Below are positions 7,837 through 15,905 of a stretch of DNA of 64,000 bases, one piece after another (the first letter of the stretch is position 1; each line of letters opens with the position of its first letter). Source of the DNA: Streptomyces sp. RB17 (GTDB lineage: Bacteria; Actinomycetota; Actinomycetes; Streptomycetales; Streptomycetaceae); the NCBI RefSeq assembly GCF_009604455.1, contig NZ_WEGL01000002.1:1240001-1304000 (forward strand), in the 5' to 3' direction. The position numbers were made by a program, and so were the translations under genes. A model generated the notes under the pieces. The model was not told where the DNA came from and made no database searches. It saw nothing but the letters and a program-made list of their open reading frames with translations.

Positions 7837-8640
7837 TCAGCCCTTCGGCGTAGGGGTGTTGGTGACGATGTGGAGGTGGGACAGCAGCCAGGCGTTGAAG
7901 TGCTCGGGCTGCTCCTGGTTGGCCAGGTGACCGGCGTCCTTGACGATCACGTACGCGGTTCTGTGCAGACCGCCGGCCAGGACCTGCGAGGCGTCGGGGC
8001 CGGTGACCCGGTCCTTGTCGCCGCACAGGACGAGCGTGGGCGCGGTGACGAGGGCGAGTTCGCCGCGCAGATCGGTGGCGGCCATCGACTCGGCCGCGTA
8101 CCCGTAGCCGGGCAGGCGGATCGAGGCGGCCATGGTGTCGACGACCCGCCGGACCAGCTCGGGCGGCGCGTACTCCGAGACGAGACGGGGGCCGCGCTGC
8201 TCCGCGAAGGCGCGCGGTCCGAGGTCCGTCAGCTCGGGGACGCGGGCGCGCATCCCGGCCGCCTTCTTCGGGCTCGTGCCGGAGCCGGGCGTGGAGTCGG
8301 CGACGGTGAGCGAGGCGACGAGCTCCGGGTGCCGGGTGGCCAGCCGCACCCCGATCACCCCGCCCCAGGAGACGCCGACGACGTGTGCCGTGGTGCCGCG
8401 CGCCCGGATGACGGCGGCGGCCGTGTCGGCGAAGTCGTCCAGGCTCAACTCGCGCTCCGGATCAGCCGACTTGGCGTACCCGGGCGCATCCCAGGCCACC
8501 ACCCGGTAGTCGCCTGCCAGCGCCTCCAGCTGCGGCGCGAAGGCGGCGGACGAGGAGCCGATGCCGTGCAGACACAGCACCAGCGGCCCGTCGGAGCCGG
8601 CCTGTGCAAGGTGCAGTCCGGTGATGTCGTAGGCGGTCAC
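7837..8640 (-). CDS. Alpha/beta hydrolase (C-C bond hydrolase or enol-lactonase type)
   Basis: This 267-residue protein begins with a strand and oxyanion motif LHGIGSSS (24-31) and has nucleophile S91 in GVSWGG, acid residues in the LVLCGDKDRVTG region, and a late His in DAGHLANQEQP. In meta-cleavage pathways such enzymes hydrolyse the ring-fission product; others hydrolyse enol-lactones. The GTG at 8640 overlaps the stop of the upstream gene (GTGA), a typical coupled start. Co-occurrence with the extradiol dioxygenase two genes upstream supports the ring-fission-product role. Confidence 0.89.
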   Translation of the reverse strand: MTAYDITGLHLAQAGSDGPLVLCLHGIGSSSAAFAPQLEALAGDYRVVAWDAPGYAKSADPERELSLDDFADTAAAVIRARGTTAHVVGVSWGGVIGVRLATRHPELVASLTVADSTPGSGTSPKKAAGMRARVPELTDLGPRAFAEQRGPRLVSEYAPPELVRRVVDTMAASIRLPGYGYAAESMAATDLRGELALVTAPTLVLCGDKDRVTGPDASQVLAGGLHRTAYVIVKDAGHLANQEQPEHFNAWLLSHLHIVTNTPTPKG

Positions 8641-9437
8641 AGGATCTGCCCCGGGCGTCCGGCGAGGGCGGCGAGCGAGCGCAGCACCGCGTACGGAACG
8701 ACCTGGCTGGTCGCCGGGTTGGCCGCGTCCGGCAGGTGGCGCACCTCGAAGCGGTACGAGCCCTGCGCCCCGCTCGCCTCGATGACATGCGAGGTGTGTG
8801 CGGCCGCCGGGTCGGCGACGACACTGACCTGCACCGCGTCCAGGTCCCCGACCGCGAGCGCCACGGAGGCGGCGACATTGGTCGACTTGGGGAACTTGAC
8901 CGGCACCTCGCGCGCCGTACCGCGCATGACCTCCACCGGCCCGGTCGCGGACCGCATCCGGGCGAGCAACTCCTCGTCCATCCACGGCTGTTCGAGCGTG
9001 GAGGGCAGCTTGGTGGTGGTCAGCCTGACCTCGCCCAGCGGCCCCATCGCGCACACGGCCTGCAGCAGGTCGAGCCCGCCGACCGCGCCCCCGGTGAAGT
9101 ACACCCGACCGGGCCCTGCCGCGAGGAGCTTCTTGGACAGCTCCTCGTCCGTCAGCGCCCCTGTGGACGCCACGAGCAGATCCGTACCGGATGCCAGGAT
9201 CGCCGCGCCCCATTCCCGTACGACACGCTGACCCGCGGCCTCGACGATCAGATCGCAGGAGGCGAGGGCCTGTTCCACGGTCATCTGCGGTACCGGCACC
9301 ACATCGCCGAGCGGCCGGTTGTCGACGATGCCCACCAGCTGTGCTCCGGGCACCTCGCCCGCGGCGAGCGCGCCGCCGACGACCCGCCCGATGGCACCCC
9401 AGCCGATGAGCCCGACCCTGCGCATGCTGCCGCTCAT
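8637..9437 (-). CDS. Aspartate-dehydrogenase-like NAD(P)-binding protein
   Basis: This 266-residue protein has an N-terminal Rossmann motif GLIGWGAIG and a C-terminal region matching L-aspartate dehydrogenases: FPKSTNVAASVALAVG, VVADP and NPATSQVVPYAVLRSL. Family members interconvert L-aspartate and iminoaspartate with NAD(P). No NAD-biosynthesis genes are nearby. Membership of an aromatic operon suggests a different amino or oxo substrate, perhaps a nitrogen-bearing ring-cleavage product. Its ATG overlaps the stop of the extradiol dioxygenase gene. The family assignment is good; the physiological reaction is open. Confidence 0.85.
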   Translation of the reverse strand: MSGSMRRVGLIGWGAIGRVVGGALAAGEVPGAQLVGIVDNRPLGDVVPVPQMTVEQALASCDLIVEAAGQRVVREWGAAILASGTDLLVASTGALTDEELSKKLLAAGPGRVYFTGGAVGGLDLLQAVCAMGPLGEVRLTTTKLPSTLEQPWMDEELLARMRSATGPVEVMRGTAREVPVKFPKSTNVAASVALAVGDLDAVQVSVVADPAAAHTSHVIEASGAQGSYRFEVRHLPDAANPATSQVVPYAVLRSLAALAGRPGQIL

Positions 9438-10372
9438 GCCGCTGCTCCTTCGGCGTCGACGGGCGGGACGACCGGGCTGCCGTCGGGCGTGCCCGCCATG
9501 TGGGCGCGGATCCGCTGCGACGGCGGGCCCGCCGTACCCCAGGTGTCGGACAGCTCGGGCGTCCGTCGCCACACCTTGCAGACCCACGCGTCCTCGACGA
9601 CCTGGGCGACCTCGGAGGTGTACTCGCACACCAGGCCCGTGGGGTCGGTGAAGTAGGAGAAGGTGTTGTTGCCGGGGCCGTGCCGGCCGGGGCCCCACTC
9701 GGGGCTGATCCCGTGGTGCCTGAGTCGGCCGAGCCCGCGCATGAAGTGGTCGAGCGACGTCATCTCGTAGGCCACGTGGTTGAGGGAGACCCACGGCGCC
9801 CGGTTGAAGGCGATGCAGTGGTGGTCGGCGTTGCAGCGCAGGAATGCCATCTGGTGCTCGGACCAGTCCGAGACGCGCATGCCGAGCACATCGCGGTAGA
9901 AGGCGACGGAGGCGTCGATGTCGGGGGTGTTGAGGACGGCGTGGGTGACGCCGACCGGCACGGCCTCGTCGCGGCCGCGCGCCGCGACCGCCCAGGTGTC
10001 GGCGGACAGTTCGACCAGCCGTCCGTCGATGTCGTGGAACCGCAGGCCGTAGCCGCCCCCGACCTGGTCGAGGGGGCCGGGCCCGGTGACGAGCGCGATC
10101 TGGCGCGCCTGGAGCCGGCGTGCTGCCTCGTCAACCTCGGCCGGTGTGCCGACCGCGAAGGCGAGCCGGCCCAGGCCGGTGTTCTCGGAGCGGGTCAGCT
10201 GCAGGGCATGATGCTCCGCGCCGGTGCCGCGCAGCCAGCTCGCGCTGTGTTCGGCCTCGACGACCTCCAGACCCCACACCTCCTCGTAGAAGTCGGCGGC
10301 CTCGGCGAAGTTCGGGGTGAGCAGCTCGACCGAGCGCAACGCGCGCAGCCGGGCGACAGGGGGATGGTTCAT
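9434..10372 (-). CDS. Extradiol ring-cleavage dioxygenase (VOC superfamily, catechol 2,3-dioxygenase type)
   Basis: This 312-residue two-module VOC protein has the iron ligands of type I extradiol dioxygenases in its second module: H144 (GVTHAVL), H199 (LNHVAYE) and E250 (LVCEYTSE). Length and ligand spacing match catechol 2,3-dioxygenases, which insert O2 next to the diol and open the ring. The first module lacks these ligands, as usual. ATG 10372 lies 23 bases after the aldehyde dehydrogenase stop. With the Rieske system, the SDR and the alpha/beta hydrolase it forms a meta-cleavage route. Confidence 0.92.
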   Translation of the reverse strand: MNHPPVARLRALRSVELLTPNFAEAADFYEEVWGLEVVEAEHSASWLRGTGAEHHALQLTRSENTGLGRLAFAVGTPAEVDEAARRLQARQIALVTGPGPLDQVGGGYGLRFHDIDGRLVELSADTWAVAARGRDEAVPVGVTHAVLNTPDIDASVAFYRDVLGMRVSDWSEHQMAFLRCNADHHCIAFNRAPWVSLNHVAYEMTSLDHFMRGLGRLRHHGISPEWGPGRHGPGNNTFSYFTDPTGLVCEYTSEVAQVVEDAWVCKVWRRTPELSDTWGTAGPPSQRIRAHMAGTPDGSPVVPPVDAEGAAA

Positions 10373-10395
10373 GGTGGAATCTCCCAAGGAGTACG

Positions 10396-11883
10396 TCAGC
10401 CGGCCCAGGGCAGGGGAGCGGTGTCGGTGCCCCAGTACAGGGACTTCTGCCGCTGGTAGGCGCGGATCAGATCGCGGCCCTTCTCGATGCCGAGGCCGGA
10501 GTCCTTCATTCCGGCGAAGGGGGTGGAGATGGAGAACTGCTTGTAGGTGTTGATCCAGACGGTCCCCGCCTCGATCCGCCGCCCGAGCCGCCACGCAGCG
10601 TGGGCGTCCCGTGTCCAGATGCCGCAGGCGAGCCCGTAGACGGAGTCGTTGGCCTGGGCGACGAGCTCGTCCTCGTCGTCGTAAGGGAGCGCGACGAGCA
10701 CGGGGCCGAAGATCTCCTCCTGGCACACGCGGGCCGAGTTCGGCAAGGAGTCGAGCACGGTCGGCAGGTAGTACGCGCCCTTCGCGAACTGCTCGCCGTC
10801 GGGTACGGTGCCGCCGCACAGCACCCGGCCGCCCTCCTCGCGCGCCAGTCCGACCGCCGCGGCGACCGCGTCGCGATGCTGGTGGTGCACGAGCGGTGCG
10901 ACCTGGGTATCGGGGGACGTACCCGGTCCGACTCGCAACTTCCGTACCCGCTCGACGAGTTCACCGACCAGGGAGTCGTACAGCGACGAGTGGACGAAGA
11001 GCCTCGATCCGGCGATGCAGGACTGGCCGCTGGAGGAGAAGATCCCGTACATCACGCCGGCGAGGGCCTGTTCGACATCGGCGTCCTCGCGCACGATCGT
11101 CGGTGACTTGCCGCCGAGTTCGAGCGAGGCGGGGATGAGCTTGTCGGCGGCCGTGCGGGCGATGGTGCGCCCGGTGGCGGTGCCGCCGGTGAAGCCGATC
11201 CGGCCGACCAGGGGGTGCCTGACGATCGCGTCACCGACGATGCCGCCCTTGCCCGGCAGGACGGCGAGCAGCGCGGTCGGCATCCCGTGCTCGGTCAGGA
11301 CCTGGTGGACGAGGCGCCCGAACGCGAGGGAGACCAGTGGCGTCCACTCGGCGGGCTTGAGCAGGACCGAGTTTCCACCGGCCAGGGCGGGGGCGACCTT
11401 CTGCGCGTCGGAGGCGATCGGCGAGTTCCACGGGTTGATCGCGCCGACGACGCCGATCGGCTCGTACAGGCTCATCGTCACATACGGGCCGCGCGAGGGC
11501 GTGAGGGCGTCCTCGCCCGTCTCCAGGGCCGCGGCCGTGTACCGGAAGGTGCCGGCGGCGCTCAGCGCGAGGGCGCGGGTCTCGGCGAGGGTCTTGCCGG
11601 TGTCGGCGGTCTGCAGCGCGGACAACGCGTCGGCGTGCTTCTCGATCAGGTCGCCGATCCGGTACAGGAGGCGGGCCCGCTGGTGGGGGAGGAGGCCTCG
11701 CCACTCGGGTGCGGCGGCGGCCGCGGCGGCGGCTTGCGCGGCCTCCTCCACGTCGGCCGCCGAGGCGGCGTGGACGGTGGTGATGACGGTGCCGTCGGCC
11801 GGGTCGACGGTGTGGATGGGCGGGCCGCCGCCGCGTCGCCACCGACCCGCGATGAGGATCTCGTCGGCTGGGATGCGCGGCAT
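10396..11883 (-). CDS. Aldehyde dehydrogenase (NAD(P)-dependent)
   Basis: This 495-residue class 3 ALDH-fold enzyme has general base E255 (LELGGKSP) and nucleophile C289 (SGQSCIAGSR), with NPWNSP in the cofactor domain. It oxidises an aldehyde to an acid, perhaps the 2-hydroxymuconic-semialdehyde-type product of ring cleavage or an aryl aldehyde. It is the first gene of the minus-strand operon. ATG 11883 is chosen for GGAGG 6 bases upstream; an alternative start 13 codons earlier has no such site. The divergent promoter region at 11884-12261 should control it. Confidence 0.94.
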   Translation of the reverse strand: MPRIPADEILIAGRWRRGGGPPIHTVDPADGTVITTVHAASAADVEEAAQAAAAAAAAPEWRGLLPHQRARLLYRIGDLIEKHADALSALQTADTGKTLAETRALALSAAGTFRYTAAALETGEDALTPSRGPYVTMSLYEPIGVVGAINPWNSPIASDAQKVAPALAGGNSVLLKPAEWTPLVSLAFGRLVHQVLTEHGMPTALLAVLPGKGGIVGDAIVRHPLVGRIGFTGGTATGRTIARTAADKLIPASLELGGKSPTIVREDADVEQALAGVMYGIFSSSGQSCIAGSRLFVHSSLYDSLVGELVERVRKLRVGPGTSPDTQVAPLVHHQHRDAVAAAVGLAREEGGRVLCGGTVPDGEQFAKGAYYLPTVLDSLPNSARVCQEEIFGPVLVALPYDDEDELVAQANDSVYGLACGIWTRDAHAAWRLGRRIEAGTVWINTYKQFSISTPFAGMKDSGLGIEKGRDLIRAYQRQKSLYWGTDTAPLPWAG

Positions 11884-11967
11884 GGGTACCTCCGGAAAGG
11901 GGCAGCGAGGGGACCTCCGCACGCGGCGGGCCGTATGCCTCGTCCGCGATGTCGAAGTACTAGAAAG

Positions 11968-11979
11968 CTAAGGGCTTAA
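11968..11979. promoter_or_regulatory. Palindrome upstream of the catabolic operon, candidate MarR site
   Basis: CTAAG-GG-CTTAA lies 85 bases before the aldehyde dehydrogenase start and is followed by the AT-rich stretch TAAATATTTTG. It has the same half-site words and the same GG spacer as the palindrome in front of the MarR gene at 408-419. The pairing suggests one regulator for both. No experimental support is available. Confidence 0.4.
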
Positions 11980-12028
11980 ATATTTTGCCGCAAGGGATCG
12001 CTGGCCGTGAATTTTCTTCGACGTCAGG

Positions 12029-12047
12029 AGTAAGGCTTGCCTAACCT
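12029..12047. promoter_or_regulatory. Iron-box-like sequence (DmdR/IdeR type)
   Basis: Read on the minus strand, AGGTTAGGCAAGCCTTAC matches 14 of 17 positions of the IdeR/DmdR core AGGTTAGGCTAACCTAA. It lies between the divergent operon and transporter starts. Several enzymes of the operon need iron (Rieske oxygenase, reductase, extradiol dioxygenase), so iron-dependent control would make sense. One match to a degenerate motif is weak evidence. Confidence 0.35.
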
Positions 12048-12071
12048 CGGCGGGCGGCCGGTAGAACTTAA

Positions 12072-12090
12072 GCGCTGAGACATTCAGCGC
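12072..12090. promoter_or_regulatory. Inverted repeat upstream of the MFS transporter
   Basis: GCGCTGA-GACAT-TCAGCGC is a perfect 7 bp inverted repeat with a 5-base spacer in the divergent intergenic region, 172 bases before the transporter start. It could be a second operator or the 5' part of the transporter leader. It differs from the CTAAG palindromes, so a different regulator is possible. Confidence 0.45.
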
Positions 12091-12261
12091 CTACCTAAAT
12101 GGGTCGTCGGCACAGCCCGTGCGGCCCCTCGCCCCGCTCTCGCCGTCCCCTCCCGCCCCCATCGCCGTCCGGCACGCGATCGCTCCGTGGTGCCGCACGG
12201 CCCGAACCGTCCCGTTCAGGCCCGCTCGCCCACCGCCGTACGGGATCCGGAGGCCACACCC

Positions 12262-13662
12262 ATGACGATCGACGCAGCCCGCGCCGCCACAGGCCGAGGA
12301 GGTGGCTCGGCCGCGCTTGCGGCCGCCATCGGCGCCCGCTTCGAACGCCTGCCGCTGTGCCGCTGGCAGGTGATGGTCCGGCTCATCGTCGGTGCCGTCA
12401 CCTTCTTCGAGGCGTTCGACCAGCTCCTGATCGCGTACGCGCTCCCTGAGCTGCGCACCGAGTGGAACCTCGACACCACACACACCACCGCGCTGATGAC
12501 CGTCGGCTCGATCGGCATGCTGATCGGTGCCCTGGCATCGGGCAGGCTCGCGGACCGGATCGGCCGGGTGAAGGTCATCGGCGCCTGCATCGCCCTGTCC
12601 GGCCTCTGCAGTCTGGCGCTGACGCTCTGCACCTCGCCCGGACCGTTCATGGCCGTCCGCTTCGTCCAGGGCTTGGCCATCGGCGGCGAGGTGCCGATCG
12701 CCGCCACGTTCATCGCCGAGATCACCCGTGCCCACCGGCGCGGCCGCTTCGTCCTCCTGTACGAACTGGTCTTCCCGGCCGGCCTGACCGCCGGTGCGCT
12801 CCTGGCCTCCTGGCTGATGCCACTGCTCGGCTGGCGCTGGATGTTCGGCCTCGCAGCCGTCCCCGGCGTGCTGTGCTTCGCCCTCGCCCGCTACGTACCG
12901 GAATCACCGCGCTGGCTCGCCGACCGCGGCCGGCACGACGAGGCGCTGGCGACGATGGCGTCCATCGAGGAGAAGGTCGAAAAGATCACCGGCGCCCCGC
13001 TGCCGGAACCCGAGCCGACGCGTCCTGCCCGGCCGGCACCGGGCAAGGGCGGCCTGCGCGAGCTGCTGAGCGGCGCGTACCGCACGCGCACGCTCGTCGT
13101 CGGCCTCCTGTGGTTCACCGGCTACTTCGTGAACTACGGCATCACGTCCTGGCTGCCGACCATCTACAAGGCCCGCTTCCACCTCGACCTGTCCACAGCG
13201 CTGCTGTACTCGACGGTGACGAGCTGCGCGGGCCTGCTCGGCTGCCTGATCGTCGCCCTCACCGTCGACCGGGTCGGCCGCCGCAACACGGTGATCTGGT
13301 CCATGACAGCCGCGGCGCTCTCCCTGCTCGCCCTGGGCCTGGCGGCGGGCGGCTCGGCGGCAGGCGTGCTGGTCTGGACGTCCCTGGCCGCGGTCTTCCT
13401 CTTCGGCGCCAACATCTGCCTCTACCTCTACACACCAGAGCTCTTCCCCACCCGCATCAGGGCGCTGGGCTCCAGCGTGGGCGGCGCCATGAACCGCCTG
13501 GGGGTGATCCTCGGCCCGATCGTGGTGGGCGCCATCTACGCGGGCCGCGCGATCGGCACGGTCTTCGTGACGCTGGCGGCCGTCGCCCTCGTCGGTTCGC
13601 TCACGGCACTGGCCGGCGCGGAGGAGACGAGCGGGCGCAGCCTGGAGGACGTCGCGCCGTAG
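12262..13662 (+). CDS. MFS transporter (aromatic acid or metabolite:H+ symporter type)
   Basis: This 466-residue 12-helix carrier has the conserved loop 2-3 motif GRLADRIGRVK and its second-half counterpart DRVGRRN, with PESPRWLADRGR after helix 6 and PTRIRALG late, as in sugar-porter and AAHS-type symporters. GGAGG lies 10 bases before ATG 12262. It is divergent from the catabolic operon, the usual place for its uptake carrier, so it likely imports the aromatic substrate across the cytoplasmic membrane. The substrate is inferred from context only. Confidence 0.9.
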   Translation: MTIDAARAATGRGGGSAALAAAIGARFERLPLCRWQVMVRLIVGAVTFFEAFDQLLIAYALPELRTEWNLDTTHTTALMTVGSIGMLIGALASGRLADRIGRVKVIGACIALSGLCSLALTLCTSPGPFMAVRFVQGLAIGGEVPIAATFIAEITRAHRRGRFVLLYELVFPAGLTAGALLASWLMPLLGWRWMFGLAAVPGVLCFALARYVPESPRWLADRGRHDEALATMASIEEKVEKITGAPLPEPEPTRPARPAPGKGGLRELLSGAYRTRTLVVGLLWFTGYFVNYGITSWLPTIYKARFHLDLSTALLYSTVTSCAGLLGCLIVALTVDRVGRRNTVIWSMTAAALSLLALGLAAGGSAAGVLVWTSLAAVFLFGANICLYLYTPELFPTRIRALGSSVGGAMNRLGVILGPIVVGAIYAGRAIGTVFVTLAAVALVGSLTALAGAEETSGRSLEDVAP

Positions 13663-13683
13663 GGGGCGAGCAGGTGTTGCACC

Positions 13684-13722
13684 GAACCGGTACCCGCCCG
13701 GCGCACGGGCGGGTACCGGTTC
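13684..13722 (+). terminator. Strong hairpin after the MFS gene
   Basis: A perfect 17 bp stem (GAACCGGTACCCGCCCG and its complement) with a 5-base loop lies 21 bases after the transporter stop. No U-run follows, as is common in actinobacteria. It probably ends transcription of the transporter gene and may also serve the minus-strand remnant beyond it. Confidence 0.82.
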
Positions 13723-13743
13723 CATCGGGGGAGAACTCGGAGT

Positions 13744-14276
13744 TCAGGAGTCCGACGGCGCCTTGTAGAGCCGTATGGCGACCCAGCCGGCGGACTGGCC
13801 CTCCCTCCCGGGGCGGGACGTCGAACGCGATTCCCTGGGTGCCCGGTCCCCGCGGGTCGGCGGAACTCTGCGACGGCGACGCGGTGTTGGTCGGCGCCGG
13901 GTCGGCTCCGTTGTGCTTGTGGCCGCCGAGCACAAGGAATCCGGTGACGCCCGCCGCAAGCACGACAGCCGCCGCAGCGACGACGGCGACGAGTCCGGAC
14001 CGGTTACGGCCGCCGCCCGACGAGGGGGCACAGGCGCGCCGGTGGCCGCCTGCGTGGGCGGCTGCCAGGGCTGAGGATGCTGGTAGGGGTTCGGCCGGTG
14101 GCTGGTACCGGGTTGCTGGTAGTGGTTCGGCTGGAACTGTCTGGGACCGGGCTGCTGGTACGGGTTCGACTCGTACTGGCCGGGACCAGGTTGCCGGTGC
14201 GAGACCGGCCGGCGTCCGACCAGGGGGGCTGCGGTGGACTCTGCCCGCCCGTCGACAACTGCCCTCCTGGCCACAT
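13744..14276 (-). pseudogene. Frameshifted Pro/Gln-rich membrane-anchored protein
   Basis: Three frames together spell a familiar streptomycete layout. First is a start region MWPGGQLSTGGQSPPQPPW, then a repetitive NPYQQPGPRQFQPNHYQQPG segment, then one transmembrane helix GLVAVVAAAAVVLAAGVTGF followed by a Ser/Thr-rich extracytoplasmic tail. No single frame covers the set; at least two shifts inside the repeats are needed. Replication slippage in the Pro/Gln repeats may have caused them, or a repeat-region sequencing error might. Intact relatives carry variable C-terminal domains, so no function is assigned. Confidence 0.5.
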
Positions 14277-14466
14277 GAGCCGCAACGACACGGCACACTT
14301 CCCGAAGGCGACTCCCGGGCCGGAAGGGGCTGGGAAAGGCCGCGGTTGTGCCGAACCGACGGCGGCCCACACCGGTGAACGCAGTTGTTCAGGACGGTTC
14401 GGACACCGTGACGGCATGGCGCGATGGCCACCTTTCGCGCGGAACGGCCGGCACTGCGGCAGCCGT

Positions 14467-15018
14467 TCATTCCCCTGTACCCGCCGGGTGCACCCGCATC
14501 ACACGGACTCCGCGCCGCTGGAGCCCCGCCACGGTGTAGTCCTGCTGCTGCCACCTGGCGAGGGCCCCGCCCACGAGGTCCTCCGCCTCCTCGCGCCGCA
14601 GGCCCCGGTTCCTGAGCTTGACCAGCGGCGGCCGGTAACCGGGCACCACCTCGAAGTCGTACACCTCGCGGAACATTTCGGCCATGGGACCGTGGGCGGC
14701 GTAGTAGGTGAGCCAGCGGGCGTGGTCCTCCAGCCGGGTGGGGTGCACGCCGGGGCGGCCGAGCACCAGGTGGGCGACGATGACCGTGACCTCGGGGCAC
14801 TTGTTGGTGATGGAGGCGACGGGGTCGTTGTCGAGGTCGCCCATGACGACGACCGGCTTCGGTGCCTTCTCGGGCCGGAAGACCCGCACATGGTAGTTGG
14901 CGTGGCCGTACCAGTGGGGCGACCGGAAGGGCAGCGCGTACTGGTCGATGACCAGCACCGCCTCGTCGTCCAGGGTCGGCGCGTCGGCGGACCTGCGGCG
15001 GCGGGAGAAGAAACTCAT
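14467..15018 (-). CDS. Unknown protein of the CHAT locus
   Basis: This 183-residue soluble protein has no domain I recognise. It starts with a short hydrophobic-plus-basic segment, MSFFSRRRRSAD, similar to the start of the TPR protein at 19230-20342 (MAFWSRKKTRKQ). A mixed alpha/beta middle includes PKPVVVMGDLDNDPVASI. It is the last of three overlapping minus-strand genes, and its ATG overlaps the stop of the membrane-protein gene (ATGA). The organisation suggests that it works with the divergent CHAT protease, as a target, effector or regulator. That role is inference. Confidence 0.8.
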   Translation of the reverse strand: MSFFSRRRRSADAPTLDDEAVLVIDQYALPFRSPHWYGHANYHVRVFRPEKAPKPVVVMGDLDNDPVASITNKCPEVTVIVAHLVLGRPGVHPTRLEDHARWLTYYAAHGPMAEMFREVYDFEVVPGYRPPLVKLRNRGLRREEAEDLVGGALARWQQQDYTVAGLQRRGVRVMRVHPAGTGE

Positions 15019-15905
15019 GTGCCCTTCCTCAGCAACGCGGTGATCTCGGCGCCGACGTCCTCGGTGAGTGTGCCCGCGCACGGGATGCCGAGACTCTCGG
15101 CGAGCCCTCGGCCGTGCAGGTCGACGGCCGATTCGGCGAGTTCCGCGAACGCCACGGCCGCCGCCCGCGCGCGCCACCAGGCCGTCGTGGCGGTGACGAC
15201 GCCGGCGACCGCCGACGGCCACCACACGGCGCCCACGGCGAGATAGCCGACGGCCCACGCCACCAGCCGGGTGGCGGTGGCGAGCCGGCCGCGGGCCGTG
15301 CCGATCTCGGCGCGCACATCCTCGGGCAGCGTCAGCCACAGCCGTGGCCAGGCCGAGGTGAGATCGAGCCGGTACGTTTCCCAGATTCGGGTGTCCACCG
15401 CGGCGATCCGGTCGCCCAGCCAGAACGGGTGCGTCGGCGGCGCGAGGCCGATCCGGTTGCGCCGGGCGTTGAAGCCACGGGCCCGCGCCGCGGCCGCGGG
15501 TGCCTCGGCCGTGCCCTCGGCCCTCGCCGCCGCCAACAGAGCCTGGTGGAACCGCTCCTGCGCACAGTCCCAACGCAGGCGGCGCCGGGCGGTGAGCCGT
15601 CGCGGCCGGGTGGCGAGCCACAGCCGTTCCACCGCGGCGCCCAGCGCGGTGACCGCCAGCCCGAGGCCCGCCGAAGCGGCCAGGACTCCCACCAGGAAGA
15701 GGACCAGCGTGCCGGTGCTCCGCATCGCGGGCTGCGCCGACAGCCGGTCGAGCCGCGTCAGCAACAGGCCGGTGTCGTGCCAGTGCCGGTGACCGAGCGT
15801 CACCCCCGCCACGGCCACGCTCAGCAGCAGCACGCCGGGGCCGAGCAGCAGGGCGAGCCAGCGTTCGGCCAGCTTGCCGCCCAGCGCCTCGAGGAACTTG
15901 GTCAC
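15015..15905 (-). CDS. Membrane protein of the CHAT locus
   Basis: This 296-residue protein has hydrophobic segments at about 17-37 and 64-90 and a pair at about 213-243. Between them is a basic, Arg-rich cytosolic region of some 110 residues that contains FNARRNRIGLAPPTHPFWLG. No known domain is recognised. It overlaps both neighbours by 4 bases, so the three minus-strand genes are made together. In conflict systems built around CHAT or caspase-like proteases, membrane proteins are often the effectors that damage the membrane when cleaved. That is a hypothesis here. Confidence 0.84.
   Translation of the reverse strand: MTKFLEALGGKLAERWLALLLGPGVLLLSVAVAGVTLGHRHWHDTGLLLTRLDRLSAQPAMRSTGTLVLFLVGVLAASAGLGLAVTALGAAVERLWLATRPRRLTARRRLRWDCAQERFHQALLAAARAEGTAEAPAAAARARGFNARRNRIGLAPPTHPFWLGDRIAAVDTRIWETYRLDLTSAWPRLWLTLPEDVRAEIGTARGRLATATRLVAWAVGYLAVGAVWWPSAVAGVVTATTAWWRARAAAVAFAELAESAVDLHGRGLAESLGIPCAGTLTEDVGAEITALLRKGT

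Noticed and set aside
8637..9437. The Rossmann protein as a generic Gfo/Idh/MocA sugar dehydrogenase.
   Set aside because: The C-terminal half matches aspartate dehydrogenase (NVAASVALA, NPATSQVV) and lacks the EKP motif of the Gfo/Idh family.
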